Positions 1-8,972 of a DNA stretch of 64,000 nucleotides are shown here, piece by piece. The stretch's first letter is position 1; every line of letters starts with the position of its first letter. A program made the translations under genes and the position numbers. The notes under the pieces were generated by a model that did no database searches, was not told the origin of the DNA, and saw only the letters and a program-made list of their open reading frames with translations. Origin of the DNA: CALLMM01 sp964429855 (GTDB lineage Bacteria > Armatimonadota > Chthonomonadetes > Chthonomonadales > CAJBBX01); contig CAYSDM010000006.1 in assembly GCA_964429855.1 (NCBI GenBank), positions 40,947 through 104,946 of the forward strand, read 5' to 3'.

Positions 1-1
1 C

Positions 2-967
2 GCGATGAGCAAGCACCCCTATGCGGGTCGGAAAAAGTTTCCCGGCGATGAGCGAAAAGATCAGGCGTCCATCAACGCGTTGTTTCAGCCGGAGAACCCT
101 CCCGTTTTTCTGCCGGACTACACGGCGCTCTTCCCCGAATACTATGCAACCGCCCTTCAGACCGAAACCCTCGCTCGCGACATGGGACCGATCACCAACG
201 CCTTCGGCGGAACGCCGCGGGGGCGCTATGCCCGCAACATCCACGGCAAGATCGTTCCCTGCTGGCTGTGGATCACGGAGGTCGGTTTCGCCCCCAACGA
301 AAACGGCATTACGGATCGTTCACGCGGTCTTCGCCTGAAGGCAAAAACGACCGCCCGCTACTACTGCTTCTATGTGAATAAGGGCGTGCAGCGGCTCTAT
401 CTGTATGCCGCGCTCGCCGGGGATAACTGGCTCGGAGTCGTGCAGGAGAACTTCATTGCCTACGCGAAATCCAATTCAGCCTATCCGAAAGACGACTCCG
501 CCTATGTCTCGCCCGCCATGCGTACTCTGGGGCGCATTGTGGAGAAGATGCGTCCGGGACTGGATCCGAATCTTGCGAAGACTCGCGTCCTGAAGGTACT
601 CTCGATACGCGATTCACACGCCCACTACCAGTTTCGGGGAAAGGGCACCCCGGAGCATCCGACTCTCTACAACCGCGAAGTCTTTGCATTCCTGCCCTAT
701 CAGGTCAATGCGAGTCGTTTCGTGATTCCCTTCTATGTGATGACGCGGGATGTGACCGCCGATCTGCGCCCGGAGGCATATGAGGTGAGGATCGGAGGCG
801 TGCGTGGAGAGGGCGCGTCGGTGGCAGTATACGATCCCCTGTCTGATCGCCGGATTCCGGTCACGATCCGTTCTGCCGATAAGAACTCCCTGTCTCTGGT
901 TCTCACGGCGACAGACTATCCGTATCTGCTGACTATTCAGGAAAAGCAGCCCGGTCTGAAAAAATAG
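2..967 (+). CDS. C-terminal part of a secreted or glycan-associated protein, truncated by the window edge
   Basis: The reading frame is open to the first bases of the window, so the ATG at position 5 is probably internal and the true start lies upstream. About 320 residues are visible. They carry no motif I can name with confidence. The middle is rich in aromatic residues (WLWITEVGF, ARYYCFYVNKGVQRLYLYAA), and the C-terminus looks like a beta-sandwich tail. Such a layout is typical of the accessory end of large glycoside-hydrolase-like proteins, but that is inference. It ends 43 bp before the glutaminase-like gene, so both may belong to one transcript. Existence is secure because of length and codon use; function is unknown. 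Confidence 0.75.
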   Translation, partial: AMSKHPYAGRKKFPGDERKDQASINALFQPENPPVFLPDYTALFPEYYATALQTETLARDMGPITNAFGGTPRGRYARNIHGKIVPCWLWITEVGFAPNENGITDRSRGLRLKAKTTARYYCFYVNKGVQRLYLYAALAGDNWLGVVQENFIAYAKSNSAYPKDDSAYVSPAMRTLGRIVEKMRPGLDPNLAKTRVLKVLSIRDSHAHYQFRGKGTPEHPTLYNREVFAFLPYQVNASRFVIPFYVMTRDVTADLRPEAYEVRIGGVRGEGASVAVYDPLSDRRIPVTIRSADKNSLSLVLTATDYPYLLTIQEKQPGLKK

Positions 968-1010
968 GAAAAAATAGAATATATCACCTCAATCAAGGAG
1001 CGCGCGAGCG

Positions 1011-3107
1011 ATGGGACGCTGTTTCCTTCTGTTGTCAGTATGGATGATGCTCTGTGGAACGCTCCCGGCTTTTGCGCGGGAGAATAGACCGATGACCTTT
1101 CGTCCCCCTGCCGTACCGCTGGTGACACATGATCCCTATTTCAGCGTCTGGTCGTTTAGCGATCGCCTGACGGACGACTGGAGCCGCCACTGGACGGGAG
1201 CTGTGAACGCCTTCTGCGGCTTGATCCGCATTGACGGCAAGACCTATCGCTATGCCGGTCCCTACCCGAACGAGACTCCCGCTCTTCCGCAGACCGGTCT
1301 GACCGTGCTGCCGACCCGCACGATCTACACGTTTGAGGCGGACGGCGTGCGCCTGACTCTCACCTTCCTCTCGCCGCTGCTCCCCTCCGATCTCGAACTT
1401 ATCAGCCGTCCGGTCACCTACCTGAGCCTGGCGGCGCAGGCGACGGACGGAGAATCGCACGACGTTTCGCTCTACGCCGATGTCTCCGGGGAGTGGGTGG
1501 TTAACACGACCGATCAGCCGGTAGTCTGGAGCCGCTACCGGCTGGGCAAGCTGACTGCGCTGCGAATGGGTTCCGCGCAGCAGCCGGTTCTGGAGAGGTC
1601 GGGCGACAATCTGCGAATTGACTGGGGCTATCTCTATCTGGCAATGGAGGAGGGGCGCGGCGTCCAGAGCGTCATCGCTTCCGATCACGCGACGCGCGAT
1701 CTCTTTGCGGCGCAGGGAAAGCTGCCGGGGTCCGACGACCTGCGAATGCCGCGTCCGGCGCGAGACAACTGGCCCGTGCTTGCCTGCGCGTTCGATCTGG
1801 GGAAGGTGGAGGCAAAGCCGACGGACCGCCTTTTGATGCTGGCTTACGACGATCTCTTCTCGCTGGAGTACTTCCACCGAAAAGTACGCCCCTACTGGCG
1901 GCGCAAAGGGATGGAAGCCGATGAGCTGCTGCAGACCGCCGCAAAGAAGTATGAGCCGATTCGGACACAGTGCGAGCGGTTCGACCGGGAGTTGATGGAG
2001 GATCTGACCCGGATCGGTGGGGAGGGCTATGCGAATCTGGCGGCGCTGGCGTACCGGCAGTGCATCGCGGCGCATAAACTGGCGGTGGACGCCGACGGCA
2101 CGCTGCTGTTTATGTCCAAAGAGAACTTCAGCAACGGCTGCATCAATACGGTGGATGTGACCTATCCCTCCTCGCCCTTCTTCCTGCTGCTCAACACGAA
2201 CCTGCTGAAGGGGCAGCTTCAGCCGATTCTCGACTATGCGAGTTCGGAACGCTGGCGGTTTCCGTTCGCTCCCCACGATCTGGGAACCTACCCGAAGGCG
2301 AACGGGCAGGTCTATGGCGGGGGCGAGAAGACCGAAGAGAATCAGATGCCGGTCGAAGAGTGCGGCAATATGCTGATAATGATCGCCGCGCTGGCAAAGG
2401 TGGAGGGTAACGCCGATTTCGCCCTGCGCTACTGGCGCACCGTCTCGACCTGGGCGAACTATCTGCGCGAAAAGGGCTTCGACCCGGAGAACCAACTCTG
2501 CACGGACGACTTCGCCGGACATCTGGCGCGCAACGCCAACCTGTCGCTCAAGGCGATCGTCGCGCTGGGCGGCTACGCGATGCTGTGCGAGATGGCGGGC
2601 AAGAAGGAGGATGCCGCCGTCTACCGAAAAGCCGCGCAGGAGATGGCGGCGCAGTGGCAGAAGGTGGCGGCGAATGGCGATCACTACCGGCTGGCTTTTG
2701 ACCGTGAGGGAACCTGGAGCCAGAAATACAATCTGGTCTGGGATAGACTGCTGGGGCTGAATCTGTTTCCGGAAGAGGTGGCGCGCAAAGAGATGGCGCA
2801 CTACCGCCAGAAGCTCAACGCCTACGGGCTTCCGCTGGACAACCGGGCGACCTACACCAAGCTGGACTGGGAGATATGGAGCGCGATACTGACCGGAAAG
2901 CGCGCAGACTTCGACGCGCTGATGGCTCCGATTGCGCGATGGATGAGCGAATCCCCCTCCCGAATCCCGCTGACCGACTGGTACGACACGGTGACCGGCA
3001 AACAGGTCGGATTTCAGGCGCGTTCGGTGGTCGGGGGCGTCTATATTCCGCTGATGCAGGACGGCGCGATCTGGAAGAAGTGGGCGGAACGGCGGGGCGG
3101 ACGTTAG
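1011..3107 (+). CDS. Secreted glutaminase-like protein (DUF4964/DUF5127/DUF4965/DUF1793 architecture)
   Basis: This 698-residue protein starts with a signal peptide (hydrophobic core LLLSVWMMLCG, likely cleavage after AFA near residue 22), so it acts outside the cytoplasmic membrane. The mature N-terminus begins with RPPAVPLVTHDPYFSVWS, typical of the fungal glutaminase A-like family. A DUF5127-like beta domain spans roughly residues 90-330. The DUF4965/DUF1793 part starts near residue 335 with KENFSNGCINTVDVTYPSSP, followed by PVEECGNMLIM near 446 and DDFAGHLARNANLSLKAI near 500. Family members are called glutaminases, but many bacterial copies sit in glycan loci and their substrate is unproven. 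AAGGAG lies about 12 bases before the ATG. The AEC carrier starts 3 bp after its stop, so the two are probably co-transcribed. Confidence 0.85.
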   Translation: MGRCFLLLSVWMMLCGTLPAFARENRPMTFRPPAVPLVTHDPYFSVWSFSDRLTDDWSRHWTGAVNAFCGLIRIDGKTYRYAGPYPNETPALPQTGLTVLPTRTIYTFEADGVRLTLTFLSPLLPSDLELISRPVTYLSLAAQATDGESHDVSLYADVSGEWVVNTTDQPVVWSRYRLGKLTALRMGSAQQPVLERSGDNLRIDWGYLYLAMEEGRGVQSVIASDHATRDLFAAQGKLPGSDDLRMPRPARDNWPVLACAFDLGKVEAKPTDRLLMLAYDDLFSLEYFHRKVRPYWRRKGMEADELLQTAAKKYEPIRTQCERFDRELMEDLTRIGGEGYANLAALAYRQCIAAHKLAVDADGTLLFMSKENFSNGCINTVDVTYPSSPFFLLLNTNLLKGQLQPILDYASSERWRFPFAPHDLGTYPKANGQVYGGGEKTEENQMPVEECGNMLIMIAALAKVEGNADFALRYWRTVSTWANYLREKGFDPENQLCTDDFAGHLARNANLSLKAIVALGGYAMLCEMAGKKEDAAVYRKAAQEMAAQWQKVAANGDHYRLAFDREGTWSQKYNLVWDRLLGLNLFPEEVARKEMAHYRQKLNAYGLPLDNRATYTKLDWEIWSAILTGKRADFDALMAPIARWMSESPSRIPLTDWYDTVTGKQVGFQARSVVGGVYIPLMQDGAIWKKWAERRGGR

Positions 3108-3110
3108 GCG

Positions 3111-4061
3111 ATGGAGGCGGTTGCCTTCCTCCGGTCGTTCATCTTCCTCTTCTGGAACGTCGTGCTGCCGATTCTGTGCATTGCGGCGCTGGGGTATGCG
3201 CTTCAGCGCCGTTTTCCTCTCGACCTCTCCACGCTCTCGAAGATTCAGATATATCTGTTTGTGCCGACCTTCCTCTTTGTGCGCGTCTCCGGCAGCAATC
3301 TCTCCTGGAGCAGCATGGGGCTGATCGCCGGAGCGGTACTGACAGCGCAGGCGGCGCTTGCGCTGCCGATCTGGAGTCTGGCGAGACGGCGGGGCATTTC
3401 GGCGGCAACCGCCTCGGTGGTTGTCATCTCCAGCGCGGGTTTCAACGCGGGCAATTTCGGCATTCCGCTGGCAGAGCGAGCCTATCCGGGTCAGGGCGGC
3501 GCCGTGCAGGCGCTGGTGCTGATGGCGTGCAATGTGACGATCTGGGTGCTGGGCTATATCCTGATCTCCGCCGCCAGCGGCGCGCACAGGAACCCTCTGC
3601 TGGTCTTTCTGCGAACCCCCATGTTCTTCGCGCTGGTCATGGCGCTGCTGGCGAAGGCGACGAACATCGCGCTTCCCGCTCCCGTCCGATACCCGCTGGA
3701 GACCATTGCCGGAGGACTGGTGCCGCTGGCTCTGGTGACTCTGGGGGCGCAGCTAGCGCGGCAGGTTAAGCCCCCGAACTGGCGGCGGGTGCTGCCGGTG
3801 ATGAGCCTGAAACTGGCGGCGCTTCCGCTGGTCATGGCGGGCGTGGTCTGGCTGTTCGGTCTGTGGCCTTGGCCCGGCGCCATGCTGATCGTCGCTTCCG
3901 CCGCTCCCAGCGCCGTCAACACCTTTCTGCTGGCGCTGGAACTCAAAGGCGACAGCGAACTGGCAGCCGAATGTATTTTCTGGACAACGCTGACCTCCGC
4001 GCTCACGGTCACGATTACCCTCGCAATTGTCAAGGCGCTGGGAGGCTATCCGCCCGGATAG
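3111..4061 (+). CDS. AEC (auxin efflux carrier) family permease
   Basis: This 316-residue protein has about ten hydrophobic segments and is an inner-membrane transporter. The family motif AGFNAGNFGIPLAERAYPG is present near residues 108-126. The C-terminal half contains the typical APSAVNTFLLALELKGD stretch followed by a final membrane helix. AEC proteins move organic anions, amino-acid derivatives or related solutes; the substrate cannot be read from sequence. It starts only 3 bp after the glutaminase-like gene, so translational coupling is likely. It may carry a product of that enzyme, which is inference. Confidence 0.88.
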   Translation: MEAVAFLRSFIFLFWNVVLPILCIAALGYALQRRFPLDLSTLSKIQIYLFVPTFLFVRVSGSNLSWSSMGLIAGAVLTAQAALALPIWSLARRRGISAATASVVVISSAGFNAGNFGIPLAERAYPGQGGAVQALVLMACNVTIWVLGYILISAASGAHRNPLLVFLRTPMFFALVMALLAKATNIALPAPVRYPLETIAGGLVPLALVTLGAQLARQVKPPNWRRVLPVMSLKLAALPLVMAGVVWLFGLWPWPGAMLIVASAAPSAVNTFLLALELKGDSELAAECIFWTTLTSALTVTITLAIVKALGGYPPG

Positions 4062-4174
4062 CTTCGCGTCACATGCAGCGCGAAGTCGTCCTGGGGCGAC
4101 GGAGGGCGTTCTAGTTCCTCTTCCAGGTAGGATAGTTGCATAGCCTGGCAGTCCTGTTGAGCGTAACGAACCCC

Positions 4175-4232
4175 CTGTCATGTTGAGCGCAGCGAGACAT
4201 CTTAAGATTCTTCGCTTCGCTCAGAATGACAG
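4175..4232. repeat. Imperfect palindromic dispersed-repeat-like element
   Basis: Two 31-base arms (4175-4205 and 4202-4232) are reverse complements at about 25 of 31 positions and meet at CTTAAG. The outer ends are CTGTCAT and ATGACAG. The pattern TGTCAT-GAGC-GCAGCGA-GATCTT and its mirror resembles small dispersed inverted repeats known from many bacterial genomes. A partial third arm, TGTTGAGCGTAACGAA, lies just before it around 4155-4170. It sits in the 306-bp gap 4062-4367, which holds no other gene I can support. Confidence 0.65.
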
Positions 4233-4367
4233 CCGGGCTGTGCGCTGAATGACATCTATCCAGACTACCTTGACGATCTACTAGCGAAATAGACGCTAAA
4301 AAACCTTTCTATGATCCGCTTTTTCCGTCCGCCGTCAAAATGATTATGCTCTTAACAGGAGACACCG

Positions 4368-5762
4368 ATGTTGCTGCAATCACTGCTGGCAGCGCTGACG
4401 CTGCTGTCGTCCATGGAGAAACCCATGATTCCCATTCACCTTCACCCGGAGAACCCGCGTTACTTCCTGTTTCGCGGCAAGCCGACCATTCTGATCACCA
4501 GCGCGGAACACTATGGCGCGGTTCTCAACGCCGATTTTCAGTTCACGCCCTATCTGGAGGAGCTTCAGGCGCGCGGTTTTAACCTGACCCGCATCTTCAC
4601 CGGCGTCTACATGGAGGACCCGCAGTCGTTCGGCATCACCCGCAACACGCTCGCCCCCGCGCCCGGTCGCCTCCTGTGCCCCTGGGCGCGCAGTGACACA
4701 CCCGGCTACGCCAACGGCGGGAATAAGTTTGACCTGAACCGCTGGGACGACGCCTATTTTCGCCGACTGAAGGAGTTTGTGCGGGAGGCGGGAAAGCGGG
4801 GCATTGTCGTGGAGGTGACTCTCTTCTGTCCCTACTACGAAGATTCGATGTGGAACCTCAGCCCGCTGCATATCCGCAACAACGTCAACGGGATCGGCAA
4901 CGTGCCGCGCACGGAGGTCAACACGCTCAAACACCGGGCGATTCTGACCGTGCAGGAGGCGATGGTTCGCAAGATCGTGACGGAGTTGAAGGAGTTCGAC
5001 AACGTCTATTATGAGATATGCAACGAGCCATACTTCGGCGGCGTGACGCGGGAGTGGCAGCATCGAATCGCGGACGTCATCGTGCAGACGCAGAAAGGCT
5101 TTCCGGCTCCGTTTATGATCGCGCAGAACATCGCCAACGGCTCCGCAAAGATCGAGAATCCGCATCCCGCCGTCTCGCTCTTCAACTTCCACTACGCCAA
5201 CCCGCCCGATGCCGTCGCCGTCAACGCCTCCCTCAACAGAGCGATTGGCTTCGATGAGACCGGCTTCAAGGGGGTCGCCGATACGCCCTATCGCACGGAC
5301 GGATGGGAGTTTATTCTGGCAGGCGGCGCGGTCTACAACCATCTGGACTACTCCTTCACCGTCGGGCATGAAGACGGCTCGTTCCGGCTGCCGGAAAAAC
5401 AGCCGGGAGGAGGAGGAGCCTCTCTGCGCCGTCAGCTACAGACACTCCGGGAGTTTATCGCCCGTTTCAACTTCCTGAAGATGCGTCCGGCGAACGAGAT
5501 CATTCGCGGAGGCGTGCCGGAGGGAGCGACGGCGCGCGCGCTTATGGAGGAAGGGAAGGCGGTCGCGCTCTATCTGAAAGGGGGCTTGCAAGCAGAACTG
5601 AAACTCCTGCTGCCTGCGGGCGAATGGAGCGCCGAATGGGTTAATCCGCGCACCGGCGAGCGAGGCAAGTCGCGCGCCTATGAGCATCCGGGCGGCGAAC
5701 TGACGCTCGCCTCCCCGCCCTATTCCGAGGATATCGCCCTGCGGCTCACGCGAAAACCGTAG
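4368..5762 (+). CDS. Putative cellulase-superfamily (GH5-like) TIM-barrel glycosidase
   Basis: The protein is 464 residues. It has a short hydrophobic N-terminus (MLLQSLLAALTLLSS) that is probably a weak signal or anchor. A second ATG at residue 17 (MEKPMIP, position 4413) is an alternative cytoplasmic start, but the AGGAGA site 7 bases before 4368 favours the longer form. The barrel starts with PRYFLFRGKPTILIT. The motif YYEICNEPY near residue 217 gives a candidate acid/base glutamate, and IGFDETGFKG near 294 a candidate nucleophile glutamate, as in clan GH-A enzymes. A small beta domain closes the protein (SAEWVNPRTGE). The substrate is unknown. The next gene is convergent and ends 9 bp away. 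Confidence 0.8.
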   Translation: MLLQSLLAALTLLSSMEKPMIPIHLHPENPRYFLFRGKPTILITSAEHYGAVLNADFQFTPYLEELQARGFNLTRIFTGVYMEDPQSFGITRNTLAPAPGRLLCPWARSDTPGYANGGNKFDLNRWDDAYFRRLKEFVREAGKRGIVVEVTLFCPYYEDSMWNLSPLHIRNNVNGIGNVPRTEVNTLKHRAILTVQEAMVRKIVTELKEFDNVYYEICNEPYFGGVTREWQHRIADVIVQTQKGFPAPFMIAQNIANGSAKIENPHPAVSLFNFHYANPPDAVAVNASLNRAIGFDETGFKGVADTPYRTDGWEFILAGGAVYNHLDYSFTVGHEDGSFRLPEKQPGGGGASLRRQLQTLREFIARFNFLKMRPANEIIRGGVPEGATARALMEEGKAVALYLKGGLQAELKLLLPAGEWSAEWVNPRTGERGKSRAYEHPGGELTLASPPYSEDIALRLTRKP

Positions 5763-5771
5763 AGATTTCGC

Positions 5772-6518
5772 TCAGGGCATCTCCCGGCGAATCCGGCGAT
5801 ACCACTCCTCCAGCGACGCCTCCACAAAGTAGAGACGCAGCAGCGCCTCCCCGGTCTGTCCCGGGGAGAGCGCTCCCAGACTTGAGGCGCTGTGGATGCA
5901 GGAGTACTCCATGTTCTGAAACAGAAAGAGCGTCGGAGAGGAGACCGTCGCCGCCAGCCGCCTGCCGTCCCGGGATCGGATGGCAAGCCAGTTCTCCATC
6001 ACCACGTCGGGCGTGGCGTCAAAGTTGGCGACGAAGGGGATATCCCTTCCTTTCGGCGCGCCCACGACACTGTAAAGCTGGATCGTCGGGCGCGGTCCAA
6101 AATGGCGGGGCAGTTCGACCAGCCGACGGAACTGCCCCCGCGCGCGAGTCCAGTGACGCAGGCACTCATAGTCGTTGAGCGCTTTGGAACCGGAGCAGTT
6201 GAAGCAGTTGAAGGAGAGGCTCTGCTTCCAGTGGCGCTCGCTGTCGTTGGTCAGGCGAATACGAACATCCACCGTATCCTCCTCCGTCGTCACCGACAAC
6301 GAATAGCGCAGTTCCTTCTCGAAGATTCCCTCGCATCTCCACCCGCCGTTATCCTGCGGCTTCCAGGCAACCTTCAAACCGGGGGGCCAGCAGGCGCGCG
6401 CGCTGTCCCCGATGGATTCGGGAACCGTCAGCATAAATGTATCGCCGGGGAAGGCAGGAACCGCCGAGATGATCGCGCCCATGCTCTCCCCGACGGGCTG
6501 AAATCGGATGCGGTTCAT
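5772..6518 (-). CDS. Unknown beta-rich protein, distant paralogue of the gene at 36385-37401
   Basis: This 248-residue protein matches no family I can name. I place the start at 6518 (MNRIRFQPVGES), one base after the stop of the SUMF1-like gene, rather than at the longer 6551 start that overlaps it. It is mostly predicted beta strand and has no signal peptide. Its last third follows the pattern DGRRLAATVSSP - N - C.H - SPGQT - E..YRRIR. The secreted protein at 36385-37401 repeats this as DGRRLLAIHWGP - N - C.H - APGAT - E.LRQRL. It is the last gene of a tightly packed four-gene minus operon with a DUF4038 glycosidase, so a carbohydrate-related role is likely (inference). Confidence 0.75.
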   Translation of the reverse strand: MNRIRFQPVGESMGAIISAVPAFPGDTFMLTVPESIGDSARACWPPGLKVAWKPQDNGGWRCEGIFEKELRYSLSVTTEEDTVDVRIRLTNDSERHWKQSLSFNCFNCSGSKALNDYECLRHWTRARGQFRRLVELPRHFGPRPTIQLYSVVGAPKGRDIPFVANFDATPDVVMENWLAIRSRDGRRLAATVSSPTLFLFQNMEYSCIHSASSLGALSPGQTGEALLRLYFVEASLEEWYRRIRREMP

Positions 6519-6519
6519 G

Positions 6520-7296
6520 CTACTTCTCCTCGCGTACACAGCGAAAGCCATAGAAGGGGGCGACGTTGGTCGCCCAGCCGCTCATATTGCGGGCGGCGGG
6601 ACGCAGATTGATCGGACTGACGGTTTTCCAGCAGCCGCCTTTGAGATAGGCAGAGGGCGGCCCCGGTCTGTCCGCGCACCACTCCGCGACGTTTCCCGCC
6701 ATATCCATCACTCCGTAGGGACTGGCTCCGGCAGGATGGGCGTTGACCGGCGCCGTTCCGGGACCGTCGCCAATGTCCTCGCGATTCCACCGGCAGGCGT
6801 CCGGCTTGAACGTGTCGCCCCAGGGATAGAGCAGTCCCTTTTCACCGCGCGCCGCCTTCTCCCACTCCGCCTGTGTCGGCAGACGCTTTCCTGCCCATCG
6901 CGCATACGCCTCGCCATCCGGCTGATGGACGAAAGTCACCGGATGATCCAGCAGATTCGCCGGAGGCTCCGGACCGTTCCAGTGCGGGCGCGGCGCGTAT
7001 CCGGTCGCCTTGCAGAAGGCGGCAAACTGCCGGTTGGTCACCGGATAGCGGTCAATGTAGTAGGCGGGAAGCTCTATTTCGCGCTCAGGATACTCGCCGC
7101 TCAGCCAGGAGACCTCAAAACCGTACCTCTTCGCCAACCGCTCCGCCTCCGCGCGCGGCGTCCCCATGCGAAACTTCCCCGCCGGGATTCGAATCATCTC
7201 CGCAAGATCATCCATTGTAGACGCCTCCAACGCCGCCATGCCCGCCAGCAGGCCCGCGCCTGCCGATACGATCAGTTCTCGACGAGAAATGCTCAT
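6520..7296 (-). CDS. SUMF1/formylglycine-generating-enzyme-like protein lacking the cysteine pair
   Basis: This 258-residue protein opens with SRREL and a short hydrophobic stretch, a twin-arginine-type or weak export signal. The rest is one FGE/SUMF1 domain: MIRIPAGKFRMGTP near residue 34, YYIDRYPVTNRQFAAFCKATGY, KRLPTQAEWEKAARG, YPWGD, GVMDMAGNVAEWCAD and a final YGFRCV. True sulfatase-activating FGEs need two nearby cysteines in the last third. Here the region after GGCWKT lacks that spacing, so sulfatase activation is doubtful and another SUMF1 role is more likely. No sulfatase is visible in the window. Its start overlaps the stop of the DUF4038 gene by 4 bases (ATGA), a sign of coupling. 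Confidence 0.85.
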   Translation of the reverse strand: MSISRRELIVSAGAGLLAGMAALEASTMDDLAEMIRIPAGKFRMGTPRAEAERLAKRYGFEVSWLSGEYPEREIELPAYYIDRYPVTNRQFAAFCKATGYAPRPHWNGPEPPANLLDHPVTFVHQPDGEAYARWAGKRLPTQAEWEKAARGEKGLLYPWGDTFKPDACRWNREDIGDGPGTAPVNAHPAGASPYGVMDMAGNVAEWCADRPGPPSAYLKGGCWKTVSPINLRPAARNMSGWATNVAPFYGFRCVREEK

Positions 7297-8912
7297 GATT
7301 CAGACTCCCGGACCGCCTCCAGGATAGCTACCCAGTCGTGACCGTATTCGGGATCAACCAGCGTCAGTTCTCCGCTCGCATCGGTCTCCTGATCCGGCAG
7401 GCTGTCCAGCATCCCGGAGGCGGGATCGAAGAGGATCGTCCGATAGGCGGATTCCGCCGCCAGTCCGCGCACCCGGATGGAACGTCCCTCCGGCACATAG
7501 ACGATCCGCACATCCGCGCCGAAATCCGCCGCGTAGGGAGCCCAGTACTCCGAATCACTGCCCCCGCTCTCCCAGACCGCGCCCTCTCTCTGCGGCTCCA
7601 TCGCGTGCCAGGCATACTCCTCCAGCAGACGCTTCGCCGCGCCAAGCTGCCCGGAACCGGGCAGGCGCATCGAATCTTCCCAGGGAATAACCCCGTAGTT
7701 TCCGCCATGCGGAGAGGCTCCATGCGGCGTATCCCGGCGGTTACATTGCCAGATTCCGTTGGCGCCATAGGTATGTCCCGCCGCGCCGGAGAGCATACTC
7801 GTCCAGAACATCAACCGCGCGATCTCCGCCGGGATTCGATCCATCAGCGCCTCATAACTGACCTCGCTGTTGAGCACCGGCATGCGCGGCTCCGCCGCCC
7901 GCGACAGCCGCATCGTCTCCACCGTTGGAGCCAGAGTCTCCCGCTGACCGTGTCCGGTCTGCAGCATATCGAAATCGAGCAGCGACTCGTCGTCGGTGGC
8001 TCCGCGCGCAGTCAGTCGTCCCAGTCCGGTCGGATGAATGCTGATCGGACGATGCCAGGGATCGTTGGCGCGTACATAGCGCATCACCTCCGTCCAGCCG
8101 CGCACCTGCTCCCGATCATCGAAGGGGAAGCCCTCGGTCAGATAGTAGGGCAGGTTCGCCTCGCCAGCGATGCACCAGACTACGGGCCACGCGCCATAAC
8201 GGGCGATCAGGTACTTCCAGTGCTGTTTAGCCTTCTCCACGCCGATCCAGGGAAGGAAGTAGCCCCACATTCCCACAATACAGGGGACGATCCCGGACTC
8301 GATCAGATGGAACAGGCGGCGGTCCGCCAGGTCGAAATACTCAGGGCGAATACGCGCATAGTCCTCTTCCCAGGGAAAACCTGCCTCATTGGCTCCGCGG
8401 GGATCGAAGGGAGGCATATCGGGATAGAGACCCGCCACGATCTGGACGACGGTGAATCCCTTCGCCACGCGGTCATCGGTTAACTGCGCGAACTCATCGG
8501 GCCAACGCAGGCGGTGACAGAGTCCCATCCACCAGGTGTCGCCCAGCCAGAAGAACGGCGTGCCATCCCCATAGACAAAATGGCGACGGTTTTCCGATAT
8601 CTGTATTGGACCCCGCGCAAACAGCGGATTGCCACCTTCGTAGGGCGTAATCGTGATCTCTCCCTGTGCGCCATGCAGACCTGAATCTGTCGGCGCGCTG
8701 CATTCGCTGCGATAGGTGTGCGTACCCGCCACCGGCGACGCATAACGCGCTTTCCAGACCCCTCCCCCTGCCCAGAAAGCCGGGACTCGCCGCGCCGCGC
8801 CCTTCGGGTCGGTAAACCGCACGTAGACTTCGACATCATAAAAGGGATCCTGGTACGGCTCTGCCGCCGTCAGGGCGATCTCTACCGGTACGCAGGTCTT
8901 CGTCTCTGCCAT
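7293..8912 (-). CDS. DUF5060/DUF4038 glycoside hydrolase (apiosidase-like)
   Basis: The start at 8912 (MAETKTC) is preceded by GGAGGAGA; an upstream GTG at 8924 is less well placed. The protein has 539 residues and no clear signal peptide. Residues 1-95 form a DUF5060-like beta domain (VEVYVRFTDPKGAARRVPAFW). The DUF4038 barrel follows from about residue 110 with FVYGDGTPFFWLGDTWWMGL, the family hallmark, then WCIAGEANLPYY (candidate acid/base) and PVLNSEVSYEAL (candidate nucleophile). A C-terminal collagen-binding-like beta domain ends it (IRVRGLAAESAYRTILFDPASG). Characterised relatives cleave apiose or rhamnose-type side chains of plant polysaccharide; the exact substrate here is unknown. 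Confidence 0.85.
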   Translation of the reverse strand: MAETKTCVPVEIALTAAEPYQDPFYDVEVYVRFTDPKGAARRVPAFWAGGGVWKARYASPVAGTHTYRSECSAPTDSGLHGAQGEITITPYEGGNPLFARGPIQISENRRHFVYGDGTPFFWLGDTWWMGLCHRLRWPDEFAQLTDDRVAKGFTVVQIVAGLYPDMPPFDPRGANEAGFPWEEDYARIRPEYFDLADRRLFHLIESGIVPCIVGMWGYFLPWIGVEKAKQHWKYLIARYGAWPVVWCIAGEANLPYYLTEGFPFDDREQVRGWTEVMRYVRANDPWHRPISIHPTGLGRLTARGATDDESLLDFDMLQTGHGQRETLAPTVETMRLSRAAEPRMPVLNSEVSYEALMDRIPAEIARLMFWTSMLSGAAGHTYGANGIWQCNRRDTPHGASPHGGNYGVIPWEDSMRLPGSGQLGAAKRLLEEYAWHAMEPQREGAVWESGGSDSEYWAPYAADFGADVRIVYVPEGRSIRVRGLAAESAYRTILFDPASGMLDSLPDQETDASGELTLVDPEYGHDWVAILEAVRESES

Positions 8913-8972
8913 TCTCTCCTCCACAGGTATCCTCTTTGACGCTCAACGGGGCGTTCCTCCCCGCAGAGCGAT

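Noticed and set aside
1035..3587. 850-codon open frame antisense to the glutaminase-like and AEC genes
   Set aside because: It is the antisense shadow of two well-supported genes in GC-rich DNA, rich in Arg/Gln/His without any domain, and has no ribosome site.
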